Origin: Episyrphus balteatus
Lineage: Eukaryota; Arthropoda; Insecta; Diptera; Syrphidae
Direction: 5' to 3'
NCBI RefSeq assembly: GCF_945859705.1
Contig: NC_079136.1
Location: forward strand, 9,961,501-10,025,500
DNA: 64,000 bases
Within the stretch, counting starts at the first letter, position 1, and the number at the start of each line of letters is the position of its first letter. The notes under the pieces are model-generated. The model worked only from the letters and a program-made list of their open reading frames with translations. It had not been told where the DNA came from and searched no databases. A program made the translations under genes and the position numbers. This document shows positions 46,690 to 59,034 of the stretch, piece by piece.

Positions 46690-47164
46690 CATAATCATCT
46701 TTGCCGACAAGTGCCGGTCTGCCTTGGTTCGACAACGACGATGTCGATGATGATGATGCTGATGATGTTGTTAACGTCATAGTTGCATTTGGCACTAAAG
46801 CTGGAACTAAATCTGGTGATGGCACTGGAACAGGAACTAATTCTGGCGATTCTGGCAATTCAGCCGATACGAATGATGGCAACGTAAGAGGGATTAGTGC
46901 TGGTTGTATGGGTGCGTCATTGGGTAATTGAGTTGTGGCTGTTGCTGCCTCATCTGCAGTCACTGCACCACCAATGTCCGGGTCTGGTGCAGATGCAATA
47001 TCCCAATCCCCATCGCTATCTCCAACTAATGTTGAAGGCGATGACGATGAAGAAGACGAGGCTGATGCTGGATTCGCGATGACATGGATTCTTGTTATCG
47101 GAATCCACCAGTAAATCGAAATTAATAAAATCAATTGAATTATGATCTTTCCACCGGCCAACAT
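46690..47164 (-). CDS. First coding exon of a secreted or membrane protein
   Basis: The ATG at 47,164 follows an A-run, a good insect start context. Residues 6-29 form a hydrophobic stretch after one Lys (KIIIQLILLISIYWW...), a typical signal peptide or signal anchor. Then follow a Ser run (about 36-44), an acidic patch (48-63), an Ala/Thr-rich section, a Pro/Glu/Val section with PVPVPSPDLVPALVP (111-125), one N-glycosylation site NAT (126-128) and a Ser/Thr-rich tail (132-146). After the codon for Tyr158 comes G then GTAATT, a plausible donor (exon ends 46,690, phase 1); readthrough would add ten residues to a stop at 46,658. Base composition and low-repeat content stand out from the surroundings. 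No family recognised; no folded domain in this exon. Confidence 0.7.
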
Positions 47165-48640
47165 TTTTTTTTTTTTATTGAGGAGAGAGAGAGTTCGATG
47201 TTTATTTATGTTTTTTTTTTTTGTATATTTTTTGTTTTGTTATTTCGACTGAAGAAAAAGTCGAGGAATATCAAAAGAATTTTTGTATCTTTTTTTTTTT
47301 TCTGAAGTTGAATTTACAAATGGAATCACTCACAATCGATGTATTTGTGTGTGTGTGTGTGTTTTGTACACTCTTTCCGGCGGCGCTAAGTACGCGGGCG
47401 ATTTAGTCTACTCGAGAATCATTTTGGAATATTAGAAATATTTTTTGAGATAAGATACTTTTGTATCTTTCAGATTTTTTTTTATTTTTTTGTTAGTTTT
47501 CTTTATAATGAACACTGGGATTAAAATTGATGGAGATTTAACTTCTGCGTTTGAATTTCCGTCAGTCTGTTTTAAAATTTACACATAACTGTTACACTGG
47601 AGTATTTTAGCATCATTTCAACAAAGTTGAAGAAAGATAGACACACTAAATAAAAATAAGAAAAAAACACGATGAGATCCAAAACAAAAACGAAAGAAAA
47701 ATATAGAAATTATTTTTTTATAAGCTCCAGCTGAAGCCCATTATGATTGTGGTGCTGGCTGACTGTGTCGCTAGCTGTCGCTACTGTCTGTCTCTGTATC
47801 GTATACGATTTCAGAGGCATTGATGAGCACTGATAACTTTAATTGAGTTCACTGCTGGGAATGCTTATAGAAGAGCGTTTCCAACCATACACATTTGGAG
47901 TGGAGTGGAACACATTCATTATTATGGGTGATGGTGATTCAGCGAGAGCAAGTTAGTAGTAAGCGTTGTATAGTCGTTCATATTTTTGTTGTTGTTTTTT
48001 TGCATTTTTTGTTATTATTGTTGGTTTTAATAAAAAAAAAATGTGTTCATTTGGGGATGCTTGATATGTTGTTTGTTTTTGTTTTCATTTCGAGTTGTTT
48101 TTTTTTTTTTTGTATCTGAATTATTTTTTTCTTTATACTTCCCATCCGCATACAACAACAAACAACAACAAAAATAAAAACGATGGATGCGATTTTTTTT
48201 TCTTATTTAGTTTTCACTTGTTTTTAGTAGAAAATAATTTATACGGAGAGTAAAATGATATTTTTTTTTTGTTTAAGTTCAACTGAGTTCAAATCTGTGA
48301 TGATGAGATAAGAGGATGAATGGAATAGTATCATGGGTTGAGTATGCCAATTTCTATGCGTGTATTATTTTGAGCTTTCTTATATTAAGGAATGTTTGCC
48401 CTATTAATGGGAGGTATGGCATTCAGGAAATAGTAAACCAAGGTATTATTATAGAAGCATGTTACAATGATAAAAGAAGCCGAAGAAATTTCAACCTATA
48501 GGTTACTACTGAAAACTGAAAACAAAGTTTAAGTCGGTGTACAAAAATGTAAAATGAGATATATTTTTTGAAGATGACAAGACACTTTAAATCGGACCTG
48601 GTCACCACATTCTTCGAGTCTTTATTGACACAAAATGATC
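47165..48640 (-). promoter_or_regulatory. Putative 5' untranslated and promoter region of the secreted-protein gene
   Basis: Sequence upstream of the minus-strand ATG. 47,165-47,260 is A-rich leader-like sequence with GAGAGAGAGAG/CTCTCTCTC at 47,182-47,192. TTCAGTC on the minus strand near 47,250 resembles an insect initiator. A small GC-rich patch lies at 47,378-47,402 and a (GT)n run at 47,347-47,362. 47,730-47,960 is also less AT-rich, with CGCTAGCTGTCGCTACTG. The start of transcription cannot be fixed from sequence. Confidence 0.3.
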
Positions 48641-48846
48641 CATACTCAATAAACCCATATGGGCATCTTTTTTTTACATGTATAAGAGGAACAATTTGAA
48701 GATGAAAAATCATTAACATAAACTAAAAACAATATGGGTCCAAGAATGGATTCCTGAGGAACACCAGTAATCGTTGGCAAAAAGTTTAGGTATGATATAA
48801 CCAACTTATATGCTTGCCTTCTGTTAGTTATTTTATAAAAATAAAA

Positions 48847-49392
48847 TGCACGACTGGGGTCGCACGTACTTGCTCTTGCAGTCCAAAGCACTTTTATGTT
48901 AGTTTACTTGTAAATTTGATATTGGGGAAGAGCCGACATTTAGGGCCAAATTTTGTTAAATGAAAAAAAAAATTTTTATTTGACTTTTTTTTGGAAAAAA
49001 TAAAAATGCAGTTTTATTGCAACAGCTTTGAGTATTACGTCTGCAAAATTTAATCAAAATCGTTAGAGCCGTTTTCGAGATATTTGGTTTAAATTGAATA
49101 ATTTGTATGGGAGGTACACTTTCTAAGCGAGATATAAAAAAAAAAAAAAACAAAAAAAAAACAACTTTCCGATTTCCATAAAAATCATCTGTACCAAATT
49201 TGAAGAAAAACCGACCACCTGTTTAGGCTGTGGAAATGTGTACAGATGGACGCACAACCGCACAGACGCACGGAAGGAATTGCGAGACCCACTTTTTCGG
49301 AGTTCTCCATCATCGTAATGTTGGTTTTGATTAAAACCTCAATTTTTTTTTTTCGACACAAAACCAATACTTGCCTTATTGAGCAAGTAAAA
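48847..49392 (+). mobile_element. Helentron/DINE-1-like element, copy 3, without expanded microsatellite
   Basis: The 5' end TGCACGACTGGGGTCGCACG, TACTTGCTCTTG and the 3' end CTTATTGAGCAAGTA show a perfect 9-bp subterminal inverted pair TACTTGCTC/GAGCAAGTA. The middle has ATCGTTAGAGCCGTTTTCG, CCACCTGTTTAGGCTGTGG and GCGAGACCCACTTTTTCGG. Where the other copies carry (CAGA)n this one has only ACAGATGGACGCACAACC...ACAGACGCACGGAAGG (49,240-49,275). It is inserted in the LINE reverse-transcriptase relic, which gives clear element boundaries. Confidence 0.75.
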
Positions 49393-49448
49393 AAACTAAT
49401 TTTGTTGAACCCGAGGAGAACTTGAAATTTCGCATACGTAAGTTTGGT

Positions 49449-49592
49449 ACACAAGTTGACATGATTGAAAGTACTAAAGGACTTTGAAAAGTCAAGCAAA
49501 AATAAGAAATTAATCTACTAGTACTAAGTACTAAAGGACTAAGTACTAAAGGACTTTGAAAAGTCAAGCAAAAATAAGAAAGTAATCTCATC
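49449..49592 (-). repeat. Short tandem duplication within the LINE relic
   Basis: AGTACTAAAGGACTTTGAAA then AGTCAAGCAAAAATAAGAAA occurs at about 49,470-49,510 and again at 49,540-49,580, with an extra AGTACTAAAGGACT partial unit between. It duplicates the LDFSK-encoding part of the LINE and would have disrupted it. Confidence 0.8.
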
Positions 49593-50130
49593 TCTATTTA
49601 ATGCTTGCCAAATTTCTTCAGTAACATAAAAAAGTGCAGTAATACAACTGTACTTTTTACGAAAACCAGATTGCAATGAGTTGGCAGCGAGATAAGCAGA
49701 ATTCTTTAAAAAAAAAAAATAGCAAACATTAACAGAATAGAGTTAGGACTAAATTTATCTTAATGTGGTTTGACTCTGGCAACTTTTTAAGTTCCAACAA
49801 AAAGTTTTTGATGGCATACATAAATCATACACAAGAAGGAAAGATGAACATCATAGAGCCCAACAGCCTTTAAAGAAATAACAATTTCGATAACATCAAC
49901 ATTTATTACTGCGGAAAAACTAAAACCACGGGTATTGATCAATGATCAATGGACGAAAAAGTGGTTTTGAAGCTAACTTGGGAGATCTGTCCCGATGCAG
50001 CAGCAAGCAAATGTTTTGTAGGGGATGTTTTCATCGATATCCTCAGCTAGGCTGATTCTTGTTTTAGCTGACGACCGTTTAAACAGCTGAGTTCTGAAGC
50101 CAGATATTTGTCTGTCTCGAAATTACCATA

Positions 50131-53100
50131 AGTCAATGTTCAACAGCATTATCCAAGGTTATGAACTTTGAGCTCCTTACAAAATTAGCCAAATTAAAGT
50201 CTGCGAAAAGCGGAGTTCTGCCGGCACAGAAGCATGTTCCAAATTGTTTGTGCAATTTGGTTGGAAGAAAGAAAACTCGACACAGATGTGTGTAGTGACT
50301 TATCAAAAGTGGATAAAATCAATTTTCATTTTTCTTTTCTCCACGTTCCAACGCTTATTTTAATCACCTCAAGTTAAATGAAACTGGACATTTAAAAACC
50401 AGTACCTAAAAACACAAAATCAAATGAAAATCACAATTTCGCTTGTAGTTTTTTTTTTCGATTTTCTGAAAAATTACAAAAAGTGTTTTTATCTCTTTTA
50501 TGAAAAGTACTGTCCTCGGCTAATGGATGTCGGATTTCTGATCTGTCTTATCATTGTGAGCAAAGTTTTTAAGAGCTAAATCAGAAAACTGCAATTTCTG
50601 ACTGTTTTTGGTAGAACAAATCAGACAATTCTGGAGAAATCAAAACATTCTACGAATTTTGAATGTTGAAAACGTTTTTGATAGCACCCTCAGCTTATAA
50701 TTTACGTAAAACACTGTCATTTTTGAAATTTAATAATTTTAATATAAAAATATTTTCTAAAAGATTTCATCCAAGAAAAAGATCATTGTTATCTTTTTTG
50801 TAGACAATTTGTAATAGCTTTCATCGTATAAGAGTTATAATACCAAAAAGCGTTATTTTTGACATTTAGCTTAGAAATACGCTTTGTTTTGCACATGTCA
50901 TATATCAATTCATCACATTTGAAAGCAAGAACATAATAACCTTGAACTATAAGGATAAACACACCGGGCCAATTTTTTTTTTTTTAAATTTTTTTTGTAT
51001 AGATAACTACTAGCACATAAAAACGGAAAAAGTTTAAAGGTACATAACTTTTATGGGATTTTTTAAAATTAGCATGTTGGGGTAGTGTGAACATAGAACC
51101 CGCTAGTCTTTCGCTTTTGAAGTCCATGATGCGCTTTTTTTGTGTTTGGATGCAGAAAAGTTTAAAAATTTTTTTTTTTTTTTTTTGTGTTTGTATGAGA
51201 GTTGTGAACTCACAAGTGTTCAAAACGAGGATAACTCAATTTATCCAGGTTATGGTGGAACAAAAAAGAAAAAAAATAGGAACAGGATGTTGCAAAAACA
51301 AATAGGACAAAGTTTAAACTTTGTTTTAGAAGGATGCGACGCATATGCATACACTTTCGTTGGCAAAATAAGGTCAGATAATTGCTTTGGACAATTTTTT
51401 TGTTTTGCTTTGTATTTGTTTTTGTTTAGACACCACATCAAGCCCATTCAGAGTCTGAGATTGTTTTAAAATGAAAGATTGATTTAGAAACAAAATTTGA
51501 TTCATTTGGTGTTTTTTGTTCGAAATAAAAAATACCATTCAAAATAGTTTCGTTTTTTTTTTTTAACTTTCTGAATCGGGCTTCTGTTTTGTTGTTAACA
51601 TTCGTTCTTAGACTTTCACTTTAAAATCATATAAAAATATATTTTTTTCGTGAGTAAATGTCTTGAAGTTAAGATTACCCTTTAAGATTATAAAAGCAAA
51701 TTAACATTAAGAATTCAGAATTTCTATTTTAAGTTTGAATCAGTGCCAAAATAAAACAATTTCTTTGTTTTTCTTTCATATTTACCCTACACACAGGCAC
51801 CAAAATGCATTTCTATTCTTTTCAAGGACCGATTTTCCATAGATGAACTTGAATGTGTCACAAAGCTTTAAAAATTTGCTGTTAAATGACCAAAAATTGC
51901 ATTATCCTTACCAACACAAACATATCCTTAATAAAATGTCACTCCTATTTCATGTTTTTATTTTTCATATGTTATAACGAGCAAATAAATGTCACACAAA
52001 TGTATGTGATGTGTTAACATTTTAAATAGAAAAATCCACGACGACAAAAGGATACGAAGAGATTCTACACACAAGGACAAAGAAATTAGGAAATTTTCAA
52101 ACAAGCTAAAATGCATAAGGAGTTTCCTGTTTAAGATTGTGTGTCCTTCAAAAAGGAGGAGTGGATTATTGTTATTTGTTCTGTTCGGTTTTGTTGTGTT
52201 CGCAACAAATTGGCGAATATGTTGAGCATTGTGTTGCATTTTTATTGCTATTATTTTGGCAAAGCATTTTATTTGTTTGAAAATAAGTTTTGACATTTTA
52301 TTGTAAATTGTTTTGTGAAAATTTAAATTGGAAAGAATATTTAAGCAGTTATTTGTTCACAATTTTTAGTTATTTTTTCTGAGTAAGTACCTAGTAATTT
52401 AACTGCTCAAATGAAAATGCTCGGAATGGAAATTCTTCAAAAACAATTCATCCAAAAAGTAATTCTTGGAATAACAATTCATTAAAAAATAATAATTCTT
52501 CAATTCATCAAATAGCAAATTGTCGAAAAACAAATCTTCCATTGGCAATTCGCCGAAAAACAATTCTCAAATTACAAAATTGCATTTTTTTTTTTTAACT
52601 GAGTAGGTAATTCTTTAATTTGGCATTAAACAATTAATTTTAAGCAACTGCTTCATTAGAAAATTAGCGGTTGAATCTTCAAAAAGTTATTGATTTGCAT
52701 GTATTATTCAAATTTATTAAACCAGTTGGCAAAAATGTATGTTTTTGGAAAAGACTTTTTCCACTGGGAGAAACTTTTTCCCTGTGGTATATCGAATAAG
52801 AAAAAATTCAGAAAAAAGCTTTATCGTATCTTTTTCCAGGACTTACTTTTCCCTGAACTCACATTAAACGAGTTCAAAAGTCAGACAATATTCTACCCGT
52901 ATAATTTTGGGACAAACCAACTGTGAATTGCGAGAACAAACTGCAAAATTGTATGAAAATTTTAACTCTCCATTGAAGATGATTATTTTACTAGGTACTT
53001 TTAGGTACTTTAATCTCAAATGATGCGAGACTAAATTCCTTTACGACCAAATGTTCAAGTAATATCTTATTAATTGAATGAACAACGTGATTCAGTTTAA

Positions 53101-55209
53101 AAAAAAAAAAAAATAATCAATCATAAAAGGTTTAGTGACCTAATCTACACCCCTGATTAAGTAATGTTTTACATTTTCATTTCCTTCCTCTTCTATGTAA
53201 CTGCAATCAAAAAGTGTTAACAACAAAACTACAATCAACAAACAAGTAAAAGTTGACACTTACGCATATCTTAACGGGTTTTCAAGTTATTTTTTTTTTT
53301 TTTTATTACATTCGTTTTGTTAAAACTATAGTCAATTACTAACAGACAAAACAGTAAAAACAAGAATCGCAACCAACTGTGAAAGTGGTACTAAAAAGAG
53401 CAAAAAAAAAAACAAAATAAAAACAAACTGATGATGACTTTTTACTTAAACTCTCCAACCAACCATTTAAAACATGCAATGACTTATTTAAACAGTCCGA
53501 GTCATTTGGTTAGACAAATGCATCTTTAACCAGCTTTGGAGAAACTGAACTTATACAATATAAGCTACCCGAAAGTCTTGGCAAAACAAACGTTTTTAAC
53601 GAAACCAACTATTTTTGAAAAGACGACCATAGTTTCAAATTCAAACTCCATTAAAATTTATAAATGAAAGTTTTTGAAGAATTTTATAAATGCCTCTAAT
53701 CTAAAACACCAGACTGTATGAAAATAAAAGTAAAACAAGGAAATTAAACAACAACATCAAAAACTATTGCAAAAGAATGTAAAAAAAATAAACTTTTTAA
53801 ACTATGCTTTCACATTTTATTCTTTAGAAGAAAAAATAAAAATGATAAAAAAAAAAACTGTAAACAAAATAAAACTGTGTCAGTTTTAATCATTTTAATT
53901 TCAATTCTTTGTTTCTATGAAAAACGAAACGAAAGATACATACAACTAAAAAAAAACACAACAACAAAAAATCTATAATTTACGGATGAACAAACTTTGG
54001 CGCCAAAAAAAAAAGAAAAAAAAAAAACTAACAGAAAAATAATAAAATACTGTTGTCTTTTTATAGATACATTTTTACCATTGAATTTTGGTCTTTGTCA
54101 CTGGAGATTGGAGATACATCCAAACTCCAAACTGCTTTGAAAAGAGAAGAGAATCATCAACATTACTGGAGGAGATTTGTCTTTTTAATAACAAAAAAAA
54201 AAAAAAAAAACCTTCTTTGAACGAAACATCAATGTAAACCAAATTGACAAAGTATGTGTTTTTTTTTTTGCTTTGTAAGGGAGACGAGAGATAAGATAAA
54301 GAGGAAATTCGACGATGCGGCTGCATTCGTGTGAATGAACTTTGAAATCAACGACCAAACACTATGGATTATTTTGACAAATTTATTTGCAAAAATTAAT
54401 AAAAATATCGGGTTTACAATGAATTATCTTGGCAGAATTAATTAATAACTCGTGCTTTAATTTAGATCCAATGCTCCTATTCTTCTACAGATTTTTCCGG
54501 AAAAGAACTAGATTAATTGTTTTAAAGTCGGAATCCTCCACGACACCCAATATGATCTCTTTTATCAATCCGTCAGTTTAACCAAGATAAGACAAGATCT
54601 TGTATTTGGCGTAAAAAAAAAAAAATTAAAAAAATTTTTAACTGTCCTAATCTAAACACCTCTTATGACAACATTAGACTAGACTATAAAAATCCTAAAA
54701 GCATATTTTTGACCGCGGAGTAGGTACATGGCAAATGATCAGCTGGTCATGGAATTACACTCAAAAATTTTCTACGTAACAAGTCGTTCTCGTTAATTGC
54801 GGGTGCCCCAAAACCAACCATGACGCATTCTAAAATGTATACTCAAAACAAATCCCTCTTATATTGCATATAACATGAAGTAATAACTTCCAATAGCAGT
54901 TTCAATTCTCTGGTTGAAAATTGGAGCATCACCAATCGTCTCATTTTAGAAAACCTAAAATAATTGACGATGAAAAATCGGATTAACTTTTAGTGCAAAA
55001 CTGGACTGCAATCCTGTCATACTGTTTAGGATCAGTGGAGTTTTAGTGACATCACCTAATAACCAGCGAAAGAACAAGACGCTTCCAAAATACCATATAT
55101 CATAAATTTAAGTAGTTTAGAAATAATGATGGAATAAATTAGCATACTACATACAAATTGATTAAACAAATAACCCTTTTGGCTCCGCCATATTCAAGTA
55201 CAAAAATGA
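50131..55209. other. Long AT-rich non-coding stretch
   Basis: Contains A/T homopolymers and small repeats (for example CAATTC(A/T)TC(A/C)AAAAA motifs at 52,430-52,580). Frames at 51,140-51,469, 51,958-52,296, 52,690-52,926 and 54,075-54,326 are unrecognised and compositionally like chance. No RNA gene or element ends found. Confidence 0.35.
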
Positions 55210-55212
55210 TAA

Positions 55213-56218
55213 CACTGGTCTGCAAGGAAATCCTCCTTAAAAAAATGTATGTTGATTACGAATCCGTATTCAGAATTAACCTAGCACGTCACTTTTTTTA
55301 GATATTCCCATTAGATAATCTCAAAAACCCATTTTTTTTTGCAGTTTTCGAAGAAATATTTTGACATAATGTAATCTTTTCCAATTAAAACTGTTACGGT
55401 TTATGAAAGAACTTATTTTTTTCTTTCAAATTTAGTTTCAATCTTCTCAATATCTCTTTTCTTCTCCGAAAATTTAGGTCAACTCTGGTTTTTGAGATAT
55501 AGTAGTTTTTTTTTGAGATTTTCTAAGAAAAAAACATGATTTTGTGGTACTTTAATGCGAATATCTCATAATCCTGACGTGTTAGAATTTTTTTGACTTC
55601 GGATTCTAACTCAGTACATCAAAAACTACAAGAAAAAAATACTTTTGTTTCTAGGAGAAACAAATATGAAGCTTTACAAAGTTGGTTTATTACAAATAAG
55701 ATATTTCTAAATAGAAAAATAGTATATATACAATTACAAAACACGTTAAAAATTTTGTTTAATGTATTTTATTATGGTTTTCTTTACATATTTTTTCAAA
55801 TATAATGGGCGTTCATATTTTACATTTTCCTTAATTAAGGTGTTTTTGTTCATGTAGGATTTACTAAAAAGTGAAGGATTTCGATATTTTTGCTTTTTTT
55901 TCCAATTAGTATTTTAAAATATGAGTAAACATTAATGTAAAAAGACATATTTATATAATATGACCTATCACTCGATAGGTCATATTATAAGGAATAAGTC
56001 CTCCAAATTTGAGCTCAATGCGACAAATAGTTTTAATTTTATACAAGTTCAGGTGATTTTTTAGAAACTACCCACATTTTTCAAAAATCATTTTTACAAA
56101 ACTGCTACCTGATAGAATTTTTATGAAACCAGATTTAGATTCAGGAAAGTCTAATTTAATCATAATATCAAGAAATTATTTGAAGGAGAAAAAAAAAGTT
56201 AAATTTTGCAGGCCAGTG
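55213..56218. mobile_element. 1,006-bp TAA-flanked CACTGGTC fold-back relative
   Basis: Left CACTGGTCTGCAAGGAAATC, right TTTTGCAGGCCAGTG, TAA on both sides (55,210-55,212 and 56,219-56,221). Internal inverted blocks (GAATCCGTATTCAGAATTAA near the left, TTGACTTCGGATTCTAACTC at about 55,590). Collinear with the truncated relic at 7,434-8,425. Shares its outermost 8 bp and the 3-bp flank with 41,946-42,898, which makes a family of at least three members. No gene. Confidence 0.8.
55954..55989. repeat. Perfect 16-bp hairpin inside the fold-back element
   Basis: TATAATATGACCTATC (55,954-55,969), loop ACTC, exact inverse (55,974-55,989). The corresponding place in the 7,434-8,425 relic has a decayed version (around CATATGATAGATCATG at 8,368), so the hairpin belongs to the element. 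Confidence 0.85.
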
Positions 56219-56221
56219 TAA

Positions 56222-58323
56222 TTGATCTTTTAAACTTCATCGTCAACAAATTAAATTTTGCTTTTGGTCAGAAAAAAATTGAAAAAGTGCCACTGTGTGG
56301 AGCGAACAACACAAATAAATAAATAAAATAAATTTCCTCAACCAATTTATTACTTAACTTTTTAAAATAAAGTATCTTCGTTCGGACTTCAGACACACAT
56401 AAATAACGGTGTTTACCTATGATTTGTGTTGTCTTGGTTTTTTCTTTTTTCGGACGAGGGCAGTATGTCAGGCTACTGTATCTATCAATGTGGATGTGGT
56501 TGTCGTCTAATGTTGTTGTCGTCGCAAAAGACTAGCCTCCACCTTTTGTTTACTTAAAAGCTATAGATACCTAAATTTGTTTCTGTTTTTTTTTTTTTTT
56601 TTTGTATTTATTTTGAGTATCTTTTTGTTTATATTATTTTTTTTTATCATATGGCTCGTGGTTATTCACGCTGCCAAATTTGATGGTTGTCGTCTCTTTT
56701 GATTTTACTATACCCAAAACACACGTGAAGCTTTTAGGAAAATGAATGTCAGGAATAGACAGCAAATATCCGGTAAAACTTTGTTTTTTAATGATTGACA
56801 TCTCCAATAAATAAAATTATTTAATTTCTTAAATTGATACAATACACACTTGCAGCTTTGCAAGATGAAAAGAAACAAAAAAAAAAAAAATAATCTTTAA
56901 GATGCACAATGCCTTTCTTTATCTCAAGTATGTTTACTCTTTACAGCTGTTTCCAAGTAAATATTTAACCTAAGACAACAAAAACGGAGAATATTCCCTG
57001 CAGGCTCAAGTGTTTACATTTTTGTTTTTGCGCGGACATGAAGGCCACCACATTACACATTTCATTCACCTTGGTTGGATGTTTGTGGGGATGAATGGTT
57101 AATATGGGGGTTGAAAATTGATTGAGAAGAATTCTCTCTCTTTTATATACAGTTTTGTTTGATTTGGTTAAATCAATAGAAATTGAGTGTTGGAACGTAG
57201 TAGTAGTCGTCGTTGTCGTCTTCATTTCCCACTTATTTAATCTGGTCTTGCTACGATGATGTCTTTGCATTGGATGCACGTGTCCGTCAAGTGGCAGATA
57301 CTTAAGAATTGATAAGAGTTGACATAAATGTCAATCACAAAGGCACATGAGGGTTATAATAAGATACTTGTGTGTGGCACAAATTAACTTGATTTTTGAC
57401 TTGGTTTTGTTTACCAATGAGATTTTGTTTTTATGAGATTTTAACAATTGGCTGTATTGATTTGTTTTTGAATTAGCTCTTCATAATATGATGAATTAGT
57501 GGATATGAAGTTCATTACCTAATAACATTAGGTATTTGTTATATTCTTACATAAATTCTGTCGAGATTCAATTTTATCCAAATATAATTCGATACGAATT
57601 ACTAAATAAGTTATCATCAAAATTTTATCAAAATGTACTTTGCTTTAAACATCAAAATAAATTTTGACTCACGAAAAATAGTTCGACAACAATTTTATTT
57701 TTCTTTATCTATGTATCTATAGGTACTTTCACAATCAACGCATTATCAAGATGAATAGCCCCCTGATAAAATTTAAATGAAACAGTCGTAATTATGGTAA
57801 TTCATATCAGTTTACCCTTTATTCCAACTTTTTCATCCTCACAGCGCGAATGCAACGCTTTATTCGGATCAATATATTATCGTTATAACCTCTCGAAATG
57901 GGGAACCGCTCAAATCCATTTTAACAAAACCAATTTTACTCAAGATTTAAAACAATTTTAAAAGTCGATGTCTCCAACATCAGTTACTCATCTTCAAGAA
58001 TGAATTTATTTAACGGCTTAGTGACTTTGCTAATAAGCAGAATATAACATGAATTAGACACCAAAAAACCAAAATCCACTTCAAGAAACTCCTTTACATT
58101 CATAAAAAACTACTGAGTAGTGTAAAAATTGTCCCTTGATTAAGGCAGGAATTAAGTTTAAGTAGAATAAAGAAATTAAACGATGGAATTTCCAAAATTT
58201 GTCTCTAAATAATTGACCTATGCAACTTACAATAATTATAATATGATATAAAATATTTGACACAAAGAAAGCGGATAAAAGATCAGCTTATTTTAAAAAA
58301 TTCTAAAAAGTTTCTATACAAAT
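56222..58323. other. Non-coding stretch, 56,390-57,340 higher complexity
   Basis: 56,390-56,560 and 56,940-57,340 are repeat-poor and less AT-biased (GTCGTCGTTGTCGTC near 57,208). A minus frame at 56,965-57,279 is Thr/His/Lys-rich without domain and is probably chance. The rest is AT-rich with nothing recognised. Confidence 0.3.
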
Positions 58324-59034
58324 GTGTGGATCAGAATCAAAACCCATTTTATCCACTTTTTTTGATTTCGAGTAAATCGAGAAAAACTTGTATCTCGTAA
58401 ACGAAACATTTTTTAGTACTTTTTTAAATGCAGGATTGATTCAATTAGGATTCCCTACAGTTTAAGTCCAGAAATCGTGATCTGAGGGTTTTAGTTTTAG
58501 AGTTATACCCAAAACAAATATGGATAGAATGGATTTTGAGAATCACCTCTGAATTTCAGACCAAAATATGAAAATATGGCATTAAAAAAACTCAATTAAA
58601 AACGAGAAAACTTTATTTCCTTTTTTTTAACTACGCCTAGTTTCTTGAACAAATAAATTCAATCCTAAATACCGAAAATTTTTTTTTCAAAAATCCGTAT
58701 AAATTTTCGGATATTCCCATCTAATCTCATCCCAAGGATAAAATGGTTTTTGAATTTCAAATTTATTTTAGAAATAATATTTTGAATGGATATAATGGAT
58801 TTTGATGCGAATAAAATTGATTGGATATAATGGGTTTTGAAACAAAAACTCAAGTGGATAAAATGGGTTTTGAAATTAACCTCTAACTTTGTGGTCTGAT
58901 TTCTATGCCAAAAAATTTAATTAGAGACTCAAACTTGGGCGCAACGTATGCATTTGAATAATAGAAACAAAACCTCATACCTAAGTCATTTTTTTTTTAA
59001 AGTGGATATAATGGGTTTTGATTCTGATCCACAC
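58324..59034. mobile_element. 711-bp fold-back element with seven copies of a GGATATAATGGGTTTTGA motif
   Basis: Ends GTGTGGATCAGAATCAAAAC and GTTTTGATTCTGATCCACAC are perfect inverted repeats flanked by AAAT (58,320-58,323 and 59,035-59,038). The motif GGATAnAATGGnTTTTGA occurs inverted at about 58,341-58,358 and forward near 58,516, 58,737, 58,788, 58,823, 58,854 and 59,003. The last copy forms part of the right TIR. No gene. The AAAT flank may be a 4-bp duplication or coincidence. Superfamily unknown. Confidence 0.75.

Larger units (their letters stand above)
48690..50130 (-). pseudogene. Non-LTR retrotransposon reverse-transcriptase relic, split by a Helentron-like insertion
   Basis: Reading the minus strand from about 50,130: SLKAVGLYDVHLSFL near 49,850 (RT region upstream of the fingers), LQSGFRKKYSC near 49,670, LDFSKSFSTFNHVNL near 49,450-49,499 (motif A context), then after the insertion 48,847-49,392, ITNRRQAYKL and GVPQESILGPILFLVYVND (48,720-48,775, motif B). 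Order and spacing match a LINE RT domain. A segment around 49,460-49,590 is duplicated in tandem, and many stops and frameshifts are present. YADD is not preserved. Distinct in sequence from the relic at 36,600-37,145, so a different LINE family. Confidence 0.8.

Noticed and set aside
56965..57279. 104-codon minus-strand Thr/His/Lys-rich frame
   Set aside because: Low-complexity from CGTCGT-like triplets, no domain, no splice context.
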